In this document: piece after piece, positions 10,240 through 23,100 of the stretch
Layout of the letters: each line of letters starts with the position of its first letter
Position numbering within the stretch: the first letter of the stretch is position 1
NCBI RefSeq assembly: GCF_005239225.2
Contig: NC_133300.1
Location: 2,757,875-2,821,874, forward strand
Reading direction: 5' to 3'
DNA from: Populus alba
Lineage: Eukaryota; Streptophyta; Magnoliopsida; Malpighiales; Salicaceae
DNA length: 64,000 nucleotides
Notes under the pieces: generated by a model
Seen by the model: the letters and a program-made list of their open reading frames with translations, nothing else
Databases searched by the model: none
Told to the model about the DNA's origin: nothing
Program-made: the position numbers and the translations under genes

Positions 10240-12349
10240 TGTATTTTTAGTAGCCCGCACAATTATGCGTGGATTGAGGGAAGGGATAATTGTGGGGTAG
10301 AAAATAATGTCATGTAGTGCCATGCTGCATGTGCTTTCATTGAGACTGTCTAGCAAAAGACAGGACCAAATCTTAGTTAGAAAACAATATACCCACAGAG
10401 TTCCTAGTCAAAAAGCACTTCCTTCTGCTCCTCTAGCTAACACAAAACTTAAAGCACTTCCTTTTGCTTTCAAGGAAGGGGCGGTGTGGTTCAAAATCTG
10501 GGGTCCTCCATCGCTTCGTAGCGGTTGAGTTAGTTAGGCATCATTTAGGGACGCGGTACAACTGTATTCCCATAAAAATTTAAAAAAATAAATTGTTAAA
10601 ATTTAATTTGATTTGTATATTTTGAATTGTTTTGATGTGCTGATATCAAAAATAATTTTTAAAAAAAAATAAAAAAATTATTAAAATATATTTCAGCACT
10701 AAAAATTATTTAAAACACAACTATTATCACACTACAAACACATTCTCGGCCCTCGGCAAGAAAAGCGGGATTATTGGGCATATTTCATCATCATTATTAT
10801 TACTTTGGTTTGGTCTGCCTTCTCTGCTACGAGTGTTGGCACTTTATGGCTTTTTGCAGATTGCAACTCTTTTCTCCTTTTCTCAGAGTTTACGACGGAG
10901 GTATTGCATTGGAAACTTTACTTTGGATATGGAGGTAACGTTGGGTTTCATGGCCTGTGGGTTCTCAGCGCCAATTCCTCTCAATTTTCTCAATTTCAAG
11001 AGAGTGGCAAAAGATGATGAATTTTAGTAAAATGTGTTCTTGTTTTGCTGACGTTAAAGTAAAGATCAACTGGGATGACGATATCTTAAGTTTATAGTTA
11101 TCAAGGCAAATTAATCTAAAAATCTATAATTTTGGATCAATTTGAACAAGTTTAAGTTTTAATTTGGGTTAAAAAAATATTGATATAAGCAAGCCAAACT
11201 TGATCAACCAAAATTTTTTGTTTTAAAGAATTAAAATGTTATGAGTTTTTTTTTTTTATCAATATAAGTGTTCGAGTTGACTTGCGCATATCTTGATTAA
11301 ATATACAGGTTCTGAAGTTAATAATCATGTAACTCTTTAATAATCTTAAAAATTATAAAAACTTAAATTAGTAATTTTTAAAAAGTAAATTAGGCTTTAA
11401 TTAATTTAGCTATACCTAGAATTATCATGAATATGTTTTGAAACAGTGAGAAGCACACAAGCTCACAGGATTATGTTAAAACAAGGAAACATGAGCATTA
11501 TGCTTCGTGTGGCCCAGGTGACCAAATATAATTATTGATTAGTTACAGACATGTTTCACACCACTCTTTGATTCTGTCTTAAGCAAAGTGAAGAACTATG
11601 ATGATCGGGGCGTGATGATCGGAGCTCGATTTCAAAGTTTCTGACTTGTTTGTCTCTTTTTGACGGTGAAGGAATAAATTGACCCATTGATTTGAGTTTT
11701 GGAAGTCTTCTCCTGAAATTGAGGCAGTGTGAAATCGAGGCAGTGTCAAGTTACGTGTCTCACTTGATGAAAATGAGGTAACTGCTGGTGTGTGTGTATA
11801 ATAGTTTTTATATACATATGTATATGTAAGACTTTTTTTTTTTTTTTTTTTAATACAATACAAATATATATCTAATACACATAATGTATAACTAGATCGA
11901 TGGCTCGCGGTTGTGCAGTGGACCATCCAAAATTTTTTTAACTTTTAAAAAAAAAATGTTTTAGATGATGATAGTGTTTTGTAAAAAAAACCAAAAAATC
12001 CGATACTCGGGTCATTAATTTAATTATATGTAATAAGATTGAATAATCTAATTAAAAAAGTAGACAACTACAACAAACAAATCATAAAAAAATATTTGGC
12101 AATAATTAACTAAAAAATGAGATCACTAATATCACATCCAGTAAAATAAAATAAAAAAAAGCTTACTAAAAGACTCATCGTAAACTCCACCATAGACATC
12201 TTTCACTACCAAAAAAGTTTGCCAATACAATAGCAAACCTCAAAGGATGAAATGATGACATTGAAAGAAGCTGTATGCTAGAGCAACAATTTAATATCGA
12301 AAGATGAATCAAAAAACAAATTTGTCAAAGCGAAAAATAAAATAGCAAT
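10240..12349. other. Intergenic, no gene seen
   Basis: It contains an AT-rich short element at 10560-10748 and otherwise unique or AT-rich sequence up to the assembly gap. Frames at 10307-10528, 10805-11027 and 11579-11926 (minus) have no recognisable domain and no compositional support. Confidence 0.5.
10560..10748. repeat. AT-rich dispersed short element (MITE-like)
   Basis: It shows the core 'ttgttttgatgtgctgatat' and ends 'aacacaactattatcacact'. One of the clearest copies of the family. Confidence 0.55.
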
Positions 12350-12849
12350 NNNNNNNNNNNNNNNNNNNNNNNNNNNNNNNNNNNNNNNNNNNNNNNNNNN
12401 NNNNNNNNNNNNNNNNNNNNNNNNNNNNNNNNNNNNNNNNNNNNNNNNNNNNNNNNNNNNNNNNNNNNNNNNNNNNNNNNNNNNNNNNNNNNNNNNNNNN
12501 NNNNNNNNNNNNNNNNNNNNNNNNNNNNNNNNNNNNNNNNNNNNNNNNNNNNNNNNNNNNNNNNNNNNNNNNNNNNNNNNNNNNNNNNNNNNNNNNNNNN
12601 NNNNNNNNNNNNNNNNNNNNNNNNNNNNNNNNNNNNNNNNNNNNNNNNNNNNNNNNNNNNNNNNNNNNNNNNNNNNNNNNNNNNNNNNNNNNNNNNNNNN
12701 NNNNNNNNNNNNNNNNNNNNNNNNNNNNNNNNNNNNNNNNNNNNNNNNNNNNNNNNNNNNNNNNNNNNNNNNNNNNNNNNNNNNNNNNNNNNNNNNNNNN
12801 NNNNNNNNNNNNNNNNNNNNNNNNNNNNNNNNNNNNNNNNNNNNNNNNN
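12350..12849. other. Assembly gap of 500 N
   Basis: Exactly 500 undetermined bases, probably a placeholder rather than a measured length. The right flank is internal sequence of the minus-strand gypsy-like element, so the missing part may include that element's body and its second LTR. Confidence 0.99.
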
Positions 12850-13391
12850 TGATGGTCATTTCGTTCATAAATCCTGCAATTCAAAATGCATGGGGGTTAG
12901 TCTTGTTTCGATGCAAAAGATTTATAATCGGGACATACACCCTAAGGATAGGTTCTAATTCTTTTTACGTGAGACATAGGGTAGGTTTACTACTAGGTCT
13001 CTAAAAGAGGGTCTCTTGCTGTTCCAGTGATTCACCCTCGTAAAGGCGATATGGAGGTCCAGCAGATAGTGGGATGGCACGTGTACCAATCACTATCAGT
13101 CTAAACACTCAGCAAAGAGTTGGGGTTTACACAAACTTAAGCCTTGACTCAAGTCATAAGGCAAGCTGCTAGTCCCCCACTTAAAACTTAGAGTTACATG
13201 TGTGTGCCCTCCAAAACATAATAATAATAATAAAGTGATGCATGACTTATGGCATGTATGATAGAATGTAAAAGATATATGCTAAAGCTTTTAAACAAAA
13301 CATCATAAGAAAAACAAAAACCAATAACATATAACATAAACAAACAAACAAATCAAGCTTAGTCCTAACATCCCCAGTGGAGTCGCCATTC
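12850..13391 (-). mobile_element. Internal 5' leader of a gypsy-like LTR element
   Basis: Read on the minus strand, the LTR end (TGTGACA) is followed at once by 'gaatggcgactccactgggg' (complement of 13371-13390). This looks like a tRNA primer-binding region of the kind reported in plant Tat/Ogre-type elements. The sequence then runs leftward to the gap with no open frame. The family assignment is inference from this motif and the very long LTR. Confidence 0.45.
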
Positions 13392-16148
13392 TGTCACACC
13401 CCCCACAAAAATTTATAAATTAAAGAAGGCACGACATCGGTTGGCGATTTTCATAGTGTTCTGATGATTTGGTTCTTTTGGAGTCGCCACCTAGTATTTG
13501 GTCACTAGGAACCCTAACTGGTCTTTCAGAGATTCTAAGGCAAGAGACTGGTTGCGTAAAGGGAAGGTACTAGCACCCCTAATACGCCCTACCTGAGGTA
13601 AGTTGCTTGGTGTTTGGTTTGCTCTATAGTCTATGGTGTTGGTGTTTTCTAATCCCGTCAACTCGTAAATCGCAAGGAAAAGAGAATAAAAAAAAACGAA
13701 GAAAATTTCACAATTCTTAAAAAAACAATTACTTTTCACGACTCGTAAACCGTGGAGAAAAAAATTTAATTTTTGAAATGTTCTCGATCGCAACCAAAGC
13801 TTCTTTCAAACATGCGCGTTGATTTATTACTCCCGATAATATTTTGGATGTTCGTCCTTTTTAAGGATTTCTTCATCCAAACATTAGCGGTGAACAATAA
13901 CCACAACTTCTCCTCCCAAAATAAGATTTTTATAGTTTTTGGAATATTGGCCAATACCCTTTGGAGTTTTACAAACAGGTTGTAAAATCCACAAATGCAA
14001 GAAAATGATTTGTGTTTAAGAAATCCATGCGAAAACACATTTTCAAAAAACTTCCCAATATTTTTTTTTTTATATATAAAAAGAACATTCAAAACATGTT
14101 AGTGTATTGGCCGTATGCAACACGCAAGAAAATATATATTTTTTTTTTTTGACGAAATCGGGTATTTTTTAATACTGAATTTGTATCTCCACAGCATAAA
14201 AATACAAACTAATATTAAGTCATTTTTAAAAAGATGTACGAAAAAAATCAATAATATTTTTAAGGAATTTTTAGAATTTTTTTGAAAGCAAAAAAAAATT
14301 ATCTTTGAAAATTTCAGGTGTCTCGACTAAAATCAGATATTTCAAATACTGATTTTATACCTCCATAGTATAAAACAAAAATACAAACCCCCTAAAATAT
14401 ATATATATATATATATATATGAAAGGAAAATAACAACATTTTTTTTAGATTTTTCAGATTTTTTATAAATATTTTATATATATAACATATACACACATAT
14501 TTTATATTATATATTAATTATTAAGGGGCTGGGCCGGCCCAACTAATTGGGCCGGACTTAGCCTCACAAGTCATTGGGCCGGTATCGGCCCAAGAAAAGT
14601 GACTGGGCCGGTATCGGCCCAAGAAAAGTGACTGGGCCGGTATCGGCCCAAGAAAAGTGACTGGGCCGATCTCGGCCCAAGAAAAGCGAATGGGCCGATC
14701 TCGGCCCAAGAAAGAGAATGGGCCGACCTCGGCCCAAGGAAAAAAATAACTTGGTCTGGGCCGGACTCGGCCCAGGCCGCCAGGTTGGGTCAGAATCCTT
14801 CTGGCCCATATACATGCTTCTAGGCCAGAACCCATCTGGCCCAGAAGAGAAAACAGAACGGGGAATTAATTTCCCCCCCCGTCCCCTGCATGCAGAACAA
14901 TTCTGCATGCAGGAGACGAAACCTACAGCAGAAGAAGAAAACAAAAGTGCAGGGGATAGAGCGTACCTGGCGGGGCTGGAGACGGTGGTTTGCTGGCAGG
15001 GCTGCGGTGGCGTGGCTCGTGGACGGCGGCTCCGAGCGGCGTTGCTGCTGTTTCTAACAATGGCTAAAAATTTCTTCCTCCTCCCCTCTCCTTCGTGTTT
15101 TTTTTTTTTTTGGTGGCTGTTTGTTCTCGGTTTGGTTTTGGTTTTTTTGGTTTCGGTTTCCTTCTTCTCGGTTTGTTTCTGTTCTTCTCTCTCTTTCGGG
15201 CCTTCTTCTCTTCTCTCTCTCTCTTCGGTTCCTCTCTATTTATAAGGAAAAAAAAAAAGGACCGGCGTGCCTTTTGTTAGTGCGCCTTCAATCATGCAAC
15301 GGCTGGTCGGCCATTGATGCTTTCGGTGGTGGTGGTGGGGGCGAGGAGAGAGAGGCGGGAAGGTTTTCAAATTTTTCATCTTCTGTTGCTGGTAAACCGG
15401 GGGGAAAGATGAAGATGAACAGTGTCGTTCAAAACGACACCGTTCTAGTCTTTTTTTTTTTTTTTTTTATATATATGAAACGGCGTCGTTTTGGATAAAA
15501 CGCGCCGTTTCATTTAAATGGCCAAACTTCAAATCAGTCCTTCAAATTCGGTCTCCGCCCCTCTTGTTGGCCGCATTTTTCACTTTGGTCCTTGGCCTCT
15601 GATTTATGCAATTGAGTCCTCAATTGATTAATAAACTTTCAATTTCTTCAATTAGGCCCCTGAACCGAATAATTGCAGCCCCTCCATTTACACGCCTCTT
15701 CCAATTTGGTCCCTGGTTTCGGATTTTCTTAATTAAGTCCCTAATTGGCCATTAAACTTCAATATTTATGCAATTAAGCCCCTGATTTGACTTAATAAAA
15801 TCCTAAAAATTATAATTTGGCCCCAGAACTTAAATTTCTTCAATTTAAAGCCCAAATTGACTTAAAAATCAATTTTTCTTGCAATCAAATCCCCTATAAA
15901 TCCAATAAAAATCAATTAAACCCATAAACATCCAAATTTGGGCTTCTCTCCTCAAAATTCAAAATTTCCTTCTCAATAGGGTTCTCATCCTTCAAGAATA
16001 TATTGTCAAGAATCCAATCTTTGTATCTTTATACTCCTTGACCAATTTTCTGACCATTTTCCGAGCGCTTCTGCCTCTTGTCATTTTTCTAGCTTTATTT
16101 GGCTATTTATTTTATTTTTTTGCGGGGACCCAAAAATGGGTTACAACA
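13392..16148 (-). mobile_element. Long LTR (2.76 kb) of a gypsy-like retrotransposon
   Basis: On the plus strand it runs TGTCACACC...GGTTACAACA, so it has TG/CA ends. The right edge is set by comparison with the duplicated locus, where 'cttttgttaataag' (44590) follows directly. The outer end holds a short palindrome (acccaaaaatgggt). It contains a 29-bp minisatellite (14570-14740) and GA/CT tracts. It also has long stretches of 'aattgggtcctaa'-type words on the coding strand (15530-15900), typical of plant gypsy LTRs. Open frames of 100-175 codons inside are repeat-driven. Confidence 0.6.
14570..14740. repeat. 29-bp minisatellite inside the LTR
   Basis: About six units of 'gggccggtatcggcccaaga' plus 'aaagtgact' in tandem. 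Later units change 'ggtatc' to 'gatctc' and then 'gacctc'. Each unit contains the palindrome-like pair gggcc/ggccc. Confidence 0.85.
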
Positions 16149-16986
16149 CTTTTGTTAATAAGTAAAAACCATCAAAATATATCAATTTAATTAAAAAAAA
16201 GACATTAATTCGAAGTTTTTATATACAAAACATACTTTGAAAATCACTTTCAAATACAATGTACGAAAGCATATTGTCGAAAGGCGTCCTAATAATTATA
16301 TAAACAAATAATAATGAATCGGATAGGTGATAATGTTTATAAATTTCATAATGGTAATATCACATTAATTGAAAGATCTACTCAACCATGATTTTAAAAG
16401 TTTTCCTTGATGAAAATGCCATGTCAGTTAGCCAAGAAAATAGCCAGTATGGTATCTCCTGCGTCGCAGGGCAATTTTTAAAACTTATTTTTATTTAATT
16501 TTGTTGTAATTAAGCTAAATATTTGTAGGAATTCTAATAATTTAAATTGTGGAGAATAAACTTATTTCTTTATTCAAAACTCCATTTTTTTTATTTTGAC
16601 AAAAATACTACCAGCTGAGTCCTCTCCGAACTGCAGGAGATAGTTGCCCATCATACGGCTCACCAACTTCACTATTTTATATTAACAACATGGTTTGTTT
16701 TTTTTTTTAAAAAAAAAACCCCTTAAAGTGATTTAAAAAGATATTTATATAAGAATCTCAATTATTTAAATTCATAACCAAACATCCGTTTTCTTATCCA
16801 TATAAAAAGATAAAATAAATATTTTTTTAGAATAATTATAAGTAAATTTCTATATTTTATAAAATATATCTATAAATTTGGCATAATTATCAAGTTTAGA
16901 CGTTTTGGTTAAAAATAAAATTAAAAAATAATAATGTAAAATCAAATTTAAATCTATATAAGAATCCCAAAGTGACAGATCCCATC

Positions 16987-17085
16987 ATGGCTGTGGAGTT
17001 CATTTAGGTTCTGGGCTTCTTCAAAAGCCACAAGCTCAATGATGGTCTTCTCGGAAAGTTTGAAAGAAACACGCACAACATTTGA
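16987..17085 (+). pseudogene. CNL exon-1 fragment with internal deletion
   Basis: It starts ATGGCTGTGGAGTTCATTT and jumps directly to 'aggttctgggcttcttcaaa', so about 55 bases of exon 1 are missing and the frame is lost. It stops where the unit at 50410 also diverges ('gaaagaaacac'). It is the counterpart of 50410-50560. Confidence 0.7.
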
Positions 17086-17334
17086 CAGTGAAGTGTGTTA
17101 ACTTAAATTAATTTAAAATAATATTTTATTTATTTTAAAAAACAATTAAAATAACATGATTTTGATTTTATAAAAAAACTCTCATATAATTTAATTAAAA
17201 TTAATAAATTATTATGTTGATTTGTTAAACCAAATCAATTTTAACTACACTTCTTTGACGAATTAAAGTAAGGCTCTTGACCTAAAACCTTAATCATGGA
17301 TTATCAATTTGGCTTCAATAGTTAATTATTTATT

Positions 17335-17545
17335 TCTGTATTTTAAAAAAAAAATTTTAAAAAAAAATTTTTTTATTTTTTTATTAATTTCAAATTAATA
17401 TGTTTTTAGTATTTTCAATTTATTTTGATGTGCTAATATTAAAAATAATTTTTTTAAAAATAAAAAAAATATTATTAATATACATTTTGACACGAAAAAT
17501 TATTTAAAAAATAACCATAACTGTATTGCCAAACAAACTTGACAT
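17335..17545. repeat. AT-rich dispersed short element (MITE-like)
   Basis: It has the core 'ttattttgatgtgctaatat' and the terminus 'aataaccataactgtattgc'. It lies in the part of unit 1 that unit 2 lacks, so it was inserted after or lost since the duplication. Confidence 0.5.
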
Positions 17546-17802
17546 TGAGTATTTTTTTTAGCAAAAAAGAAACTCTTACATGTGGTGATGCAATATTTCA
17601 ACTGTCCTTCATTCATTTGGTCTTTTGCGCTTTGAAAATAAATGAAAGGTGAAGAAGTCTTCAAATATGTGTGACAAATTAAACCTACCCCCTCCGACTG
17701 CGAGCCCTAGCAAGTTGAATAATGGGCAGGCTTGCATGTGGAATGAATTTCCCAAAATCTTCATGTTCATACTCATAAAGAGAGAATAAGCTATAAATTA
17801 AC

Positions 17803-17842
<40 letters not shown>
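17803..17842. repeat. AAT microsatellite
   Basis: About 13 AAT units. The duplicate at 50613-50646 has about 11. Confidence 0.9.
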
Positions 17843-18379
17843 GGGAACTGACATATCTCTCAATTTTCACATAATTCTCTACTAGATCCACAAACAAAAG
17901 AAGAGAAATAGGCCCTCTTTTTGATGATTGTAAAGGCACAAACCTTAAGGCAAGGGTTGATTGTGTATTTCTCAGTAGATGATAGATACAATTTTTTTTT
18001 CTAGAATTCAATTGAGAATTGGTTGATGGTTAGGGGATAATTAGAATATAACCCAAAAATTAATATTGAAATTTAAAAGCATAATTAAATGGATTCATCA
18101 ATTAATTACCAGCTTTGTACTTGTCCTTGGGACAGCCTTCCAACATCAGGATGTTATGGATGTGTGTAATCGATTCATAAATTCCTATAAGTAGCATGCC
18201 TTTTAAATTTATTTTAATTTTAACAATATACGAGCAATAATATCATGGATAATTTGGATCTTATAATTCAGGGCCTTCTCATAAATTTTCTCAATCAAAA
18301 CTTTAAATTCCTTACAAAACATATATTTTTTTTAATCCAAAACATACAATTTGAGTGGAATCTATAATCAAATATGAAC

Positions 18380-18690
18380 GGAAAGATTTAGTCAAACATG
18401 GCACCATGAGGACCAAATGGAAAAGGTTGGGAACTCAATTTGCATCAATGGAGAGCCTAATTGAACAAAAAAATGATATTTTAGGACCAAATTGAAGAAA
18501 TATATTGAGTATTGGGGTAGACTTGCAAAATAATTAAATTTAGAACCTTAATTGAACTTTTAATGGGCCTTATTAATTTAATTAACAGCTTAAACCAAAA
18601 TAAAATTAAGATTGAAAGTTAATTTGATCAAAATTAAAAGGATTAATTAAATTCAATGATTTCTTTAAAAATTTAATAAGTTTAATTTAG
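18380..18690 (+). repeat. Old LTR relic
   Basis: Words such as 'gaccaaattgaagaa', 'ttaatgggccttattaattt' and 'ggagcctaattgaac' match the style of the LTR beginning at 63294. Both duplication units carry it (the other at 51200-51510), so it predates the duplication. Confidence 0.4.
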
Positions 18691-18699
18691 CCGAAATGC

Positions 18700-18865
18700 T
18701 ACATTCGGTCCCCTATCCGAGCAATAGATCCGGTCCCCTATCCGAGCAATAGATCCATTCGGAGCCACAACAAAGACAGTTAGATGTTTGATTTCCTTTA
18801 TTGTCATATTCGGAACTCTGCCTTGCCAACACTTGACAGCCTTTTTTCCTTGCATTGTTATATTT
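18700..18865 (+). repeat. Relic of CNL 3'-UTR exon with 25-bp tandem duplication
   Basis: 'ggtcccctatccgagcaata' plus 'gatcc' is repeated twice. 'attgtcatattcggaactct' then matches the 3' segment of the CNL genes. The duplicate locus (51535) has only one unit. Confidence 0.5.
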
Positions 18866-18904
18866 TGTCCCCTTTACAATTACGGGTTCTTCGTTGAAAT
18901 TTAA

Positions 18905-19075
18905 CTATTTTTGTTTAATATTAATTTTTTTATAGTTTTGAATTGTTTTGATTTGTTCAAGTAAAATATAAATTTTAAAAAATAAAAGTATTATTTTAAT
19001 ATATTTTTAAATAAAAAAACAATTTAAAAAATAACTACTATAATACTTTCAAAAACCTCCTTCAAAGCCGTTTGT
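18905..19075. repeat. AT-rich dispersed short element (MITE-like)
   Basis: It has the usual core and ends 'aataactactataatacttt'. The counterpart is at 51735-51870. Confidence 0.45.
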
Positions 19076-19856
19076 TTTTATATTTCAAAATTGTTTTTAA
19101 AAAAATTAATTTTTAAAAATTTTAAATAACTTATGTTTATCATTTCAAAAACCTCCCATGTGATCATTTTAAATAATTTGATAATTGACCAGATAGCTTC
19201 ATATCAATAATTTTACACCACAAAAGTAAGAAAATGATAACTTCCCCACTTATCACGGTTGCTTTTCTTGGCCGGCAACACAATCTGTGCTAATAAATTG
19301 TGTTTTTTTTTTTAAAATCCTTTTCGTTGAGAATATTCGAGGAACGACTCGGTAGAGTGGGAGAGTGATGCAATATAAAACACTTGGAAAGAAATTGAGA
19401 AATTAAAATTAATATTTGGGTCTTTGAGGTCAAGGTTCCCAGCTGTCTCCCTTGATCCTTGCTGCCTATGCAAATTCCTGTGGGCTTCCTACCTGAGATT
19501 ACGAAGATAGAACGTTTAATTTATGTTGCTAAATAATTTAATTTATTTTTATTAAAAATTAATATTTTTATATTTTAAATTATTTTAATAGACTCATCTC
19601 AAAAATAATTTTACTAATAAAACTTTTTAGGCTGTTTTTGACCCAAAACATGCTATTCTCCGGCTAGTTTTAATATTTCTTTTGGGTTTTTAATTTTTTG
19701 AGAGTAGTTTTTATATTTATTTAAGGAGTATTAAATATTTTGGAGAGATAGATTACTTAAAAGATAAAATATTTACTAATAAAACTTTAAATTAAAATCA
19801 TATGTGATGGCTCTATTCGTTTCTTTTTCTTTTTTATTCAAGAAATGCTTAGTTAG

Positions 19857-19863
19857 TATAAAG
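19857..19863 (+). promoter_or_regulatory. Possible TATA box of CNL gene A
   Basis: TATAAAG lies 265 bases upstream of the ATG and is conserved at 52553-52559 before gene C. It would give a leader of about 235 bases. It is only a sequence match. Confidence 0.3.
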
Positions 19864-20121
19864 TGTTTGCTCACTTTAAGAAACTATTCAAATGTTACTC
19901 TCACTCGAGCTTAGAAACTGTCATTTCTGAACTCGTAGGGTATCCGATGAATTGTATAGTGATAATCTGGGGTCAATAGTTTCGAGTGGCTGAGCTGTGA
20001 AGTCAACTGAGAACCCGCGTACTTACTTTGATTTTTCTTTCCTTTTCCATTCGTTAAAAACGTCTTCTTCTCTACAATTCTTTGCTTCTGCTTCCTTCCA
20101 ATTCTCTGCAAAGATCCCATC

Positions 20122-23100
20122 ATGGCTGTGGAGTACATTGGAGGATCAATTCTCTCTGCTGTCATTGAGGTTCTGAGCGAGAAGGTGACCGCTCCTGAGA
20201 TTCTGGGCTTCTTCAAAAGCCACAAGCTCAATGATGGTCTTCTGGGAAAGTTGAAAGAAACACTGAATACTCTCAACGGACTTCTCGACGACGCGGAGGA
20301 GAAGCAGATTACCAAGCCTGCTGTGCAGAGGTGGCTTAATGATGCTAGACATGCTGTGTATGAAGCTGAGGACTTAATGGAGGTGATTGAATATGAACAT
20401 CTACGATCCAAGGATGTTAAAGCTGCCTCTCGAAGTGTGAGGAATCGGGTAAGCATATGTTTTTGCCTTTCTCGTATAATGTTAGTATCGATCCCTCTGA
20501 TTTTTACAAGCACAATTCGAAATTGTAAATTATCAGAAAATTTCATATCTTTTCTTGAAATATTTCATGCAAACAACACCCAATGATGCTAATTTATCTC
20601 ATGCAACCAATCCTATGATACTCTCCTGCAACCACTACTCATTATTATTCCAACAAATTCCAACCACTAGCTTGGCCCAGCTGTCAACTTAATTAAAACA
20701 TGTTCAATCTAGAATTTGAATTAATTTTTTTTTTAAAAAAATCAAAGTTGACCCATTCAATTTTTTTTTTAAATTAGCACAATAAATGTTATATATTGGT
20801 ATAATAACACCAATTGAAAAAAAATATGAAATAGCATACTTTCACATTTTCAAATGACAACATTAGTAAATGTTGTTCTTCTGAAGCGCGATGAAGTGAA
20901 AGTTCAATCATCTGGTTCAACTGGTCGGTTGATTGGATTTAATTGTATTAACTAGTCGACTATTTCACATAAAAACTATAATTTTATGAATTTTTTCTTC
21001 CAAATATTAATTATGAGTCAAAATATATATGTGTTCAATATGTAGACTAAAAAAAATAGATTTCAATTAAAATTTTAAAAAATTATTATTCACACAGTAA
21101 TTATTATCTATTTTTCAATGTCAATGATGTATAAAGACTTGTGATAACAAGTAATTCTAAATAGTCATGTGTGTGTCTATCATAACTAAATGAGAATTTG
21201 TCCTAAACAAATTACGTGTATGATCTAACAAATGCATTTACAGACCGATGAGATAGTTTAAAGCTCAAGAGGAGATTTGGTTCTGCCATACCAGAATAAC
21301 GACTAAAAAGGCTATAATTTTTTATTCGACTGTTAGATCGCACTCAAACTTCTATAGAAGTTTTCAAAAATCATCTTCCCTATTGTAGCCACTGTGTCGC
21401 TATATAGATTGTCAAATCTCTAGATATCAAAAATCTCATCGAGACCCTTTGATTTTGATATTTTTGAGATTTTTCTTATTATTTTCAGAATCAATCGATC
21501 GATTTCACTAACCATTATGAACAGGTCAATTAATTGAGTCAGATGATTGAAGTTTCACCTTGACGTTCTTTAAAAATTCAACATTTACTAAATGTCGCTA
21601 TTCCGAAGTACGACAACTATCTTGATATGCTTAGTAATAATAAAATTTAGTAAATATTGCTTTTCTTAGGTGTGAAAATGTGAAAATATACTATTTTTCA
21701 AAAACTTTTTCAAACGATATCATTGCATCACTTTTTTATGTTTACTGTGCTAATTGCTGAATTTATCTTTCAAATTTTAGTAAGCTGGAGGGTTAATTCA
21801 CCATCCTATCATCTCATTAGAATCTTGGTTAGACTTCAATTTTTTTTAAAGAAAATAATCTCATTTTAATTTGTTTTTAATTTTTTATAAAACAAAACAT
21901 CATTGCATCTGTGTGTTAACTTACTCGGTACGAGTTTAATAATTTTAGTATTTATATGTTCCTAAATTCTATCTCATATATATACATGGATATGTTCCGC
22001 CATTGCAGGTAAGGAATCTGTTTCCAATTCTTAATCCAGCTAATAAAAGGATGAAAGAGATGGAAGCAGAGTTGCAAAAGATCTATGAGAAGCTTGAACG
22101 TTTAGTTAAACACAAGGGTGATCTGCGCCACATAGAAGGTACTGGTGGATGGCGACCATTGTCAGAGAAAACAACTCCTGTGGTTGATGAATCTCATGTA
22201 TATGGAAGGGAAGCTGATAAGGAAGCCATAATGAAGTACTTGTTGACAAAAAACAATACAGATGGTGCAAATGTAGGTGTGATTCCTATTGTGGGCATGG
22301 GAGGGGTTGGTAAAACCACTCTTGCTCAGCTTATCTACAAAGACAGAAGGGTAGATGAGTGCTTCGAGCTCAAAGCCTGGGTCTGGGCTTCTCAACAATT
22401 TGACGTCACCAGGATAGTTGATCATATTCTTAAGAAGATCAACGCAGGTACTTGCGGCACCAAAGAACCAGATGAATCTCTAATGGAGGCATTGAAAGGG
22501 AAAAAACTTCTACTTGTTCTAGATGATGCGTGGAACATTGTGTACAATGAATGGGTTAAATTACTGCTGCCTTTGCAGTATGCAGAGCCTGGAAGTAAGA
22601 TTGTCGTGACAACTCGGAATGAAGATGTAGCAAGAGTCACGCAAACTGTCATCCCCTCTCACCGCTTGAATGTAATCAGCGATGAAGATTGCTGGCAGTT
22701 GTTTGCAAGGCATGCATTTAGCAGTGCAAATTCTGGAGCATTCTCACACTTGGAAACATTTGGCAGAGAAATAGCGAGAAAGTGCAAAGGTTTACCGCTG
22801 GCAGCGAAAACTCTTGGGGGTCTTTTGCATTCCGAAGGAGATGTCAAGGAATGGGAGAAGATATCCAATAGCAACATGTGGGGTTTGTCGAATGAAAACA
22901 TCCCTCCAGCTCTAACATTGAGCTATTATTATCTCCCTTCACACCTCAAACGTTGTTTTGCTTATTGTGCAATATTTCCCAAGGGTTACGTATTTGAGAA
23001 GAATCAAGTAATCACTTCATGGATGGCACAGGGTTTTCTAGTCCCGTCCAGAGGTGTTGAGGAGATGGAAGAAATAGGTGACAAATACTTCAATGACCTT

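Noticed and set aside
10805..11027. Two overlapping plus frames of 64-70 codons
   Set aside because: No homology or motif recognised and no splice or promoter context.
11579..11926. 115-codon minus frame
   Set aside because: It includes a poly-Lys stretch from a T run and has no recognisable motif.
12278..12884. Frames spanning the N gap
   Set aside because: They exist only because undetermined codons contain no stops.
14521..15498. Frames of 104-175 codons on both strands
   Set aside because: They are produced by the 29-bp minisatellite and CT-rich tracts within an LTR.
17685..18011. 108-codon minus frame with an isoleucine run
   Set aside because: It reads through the AAT microsatellite; the counterpart at 50591 is not conserved as protein.
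19911..20546. 211-codon minus frame (also 52607-53209)
   Set aside because: It is antisense to the leader and exon 1 of CNL genes A and C, which have clear domain support.
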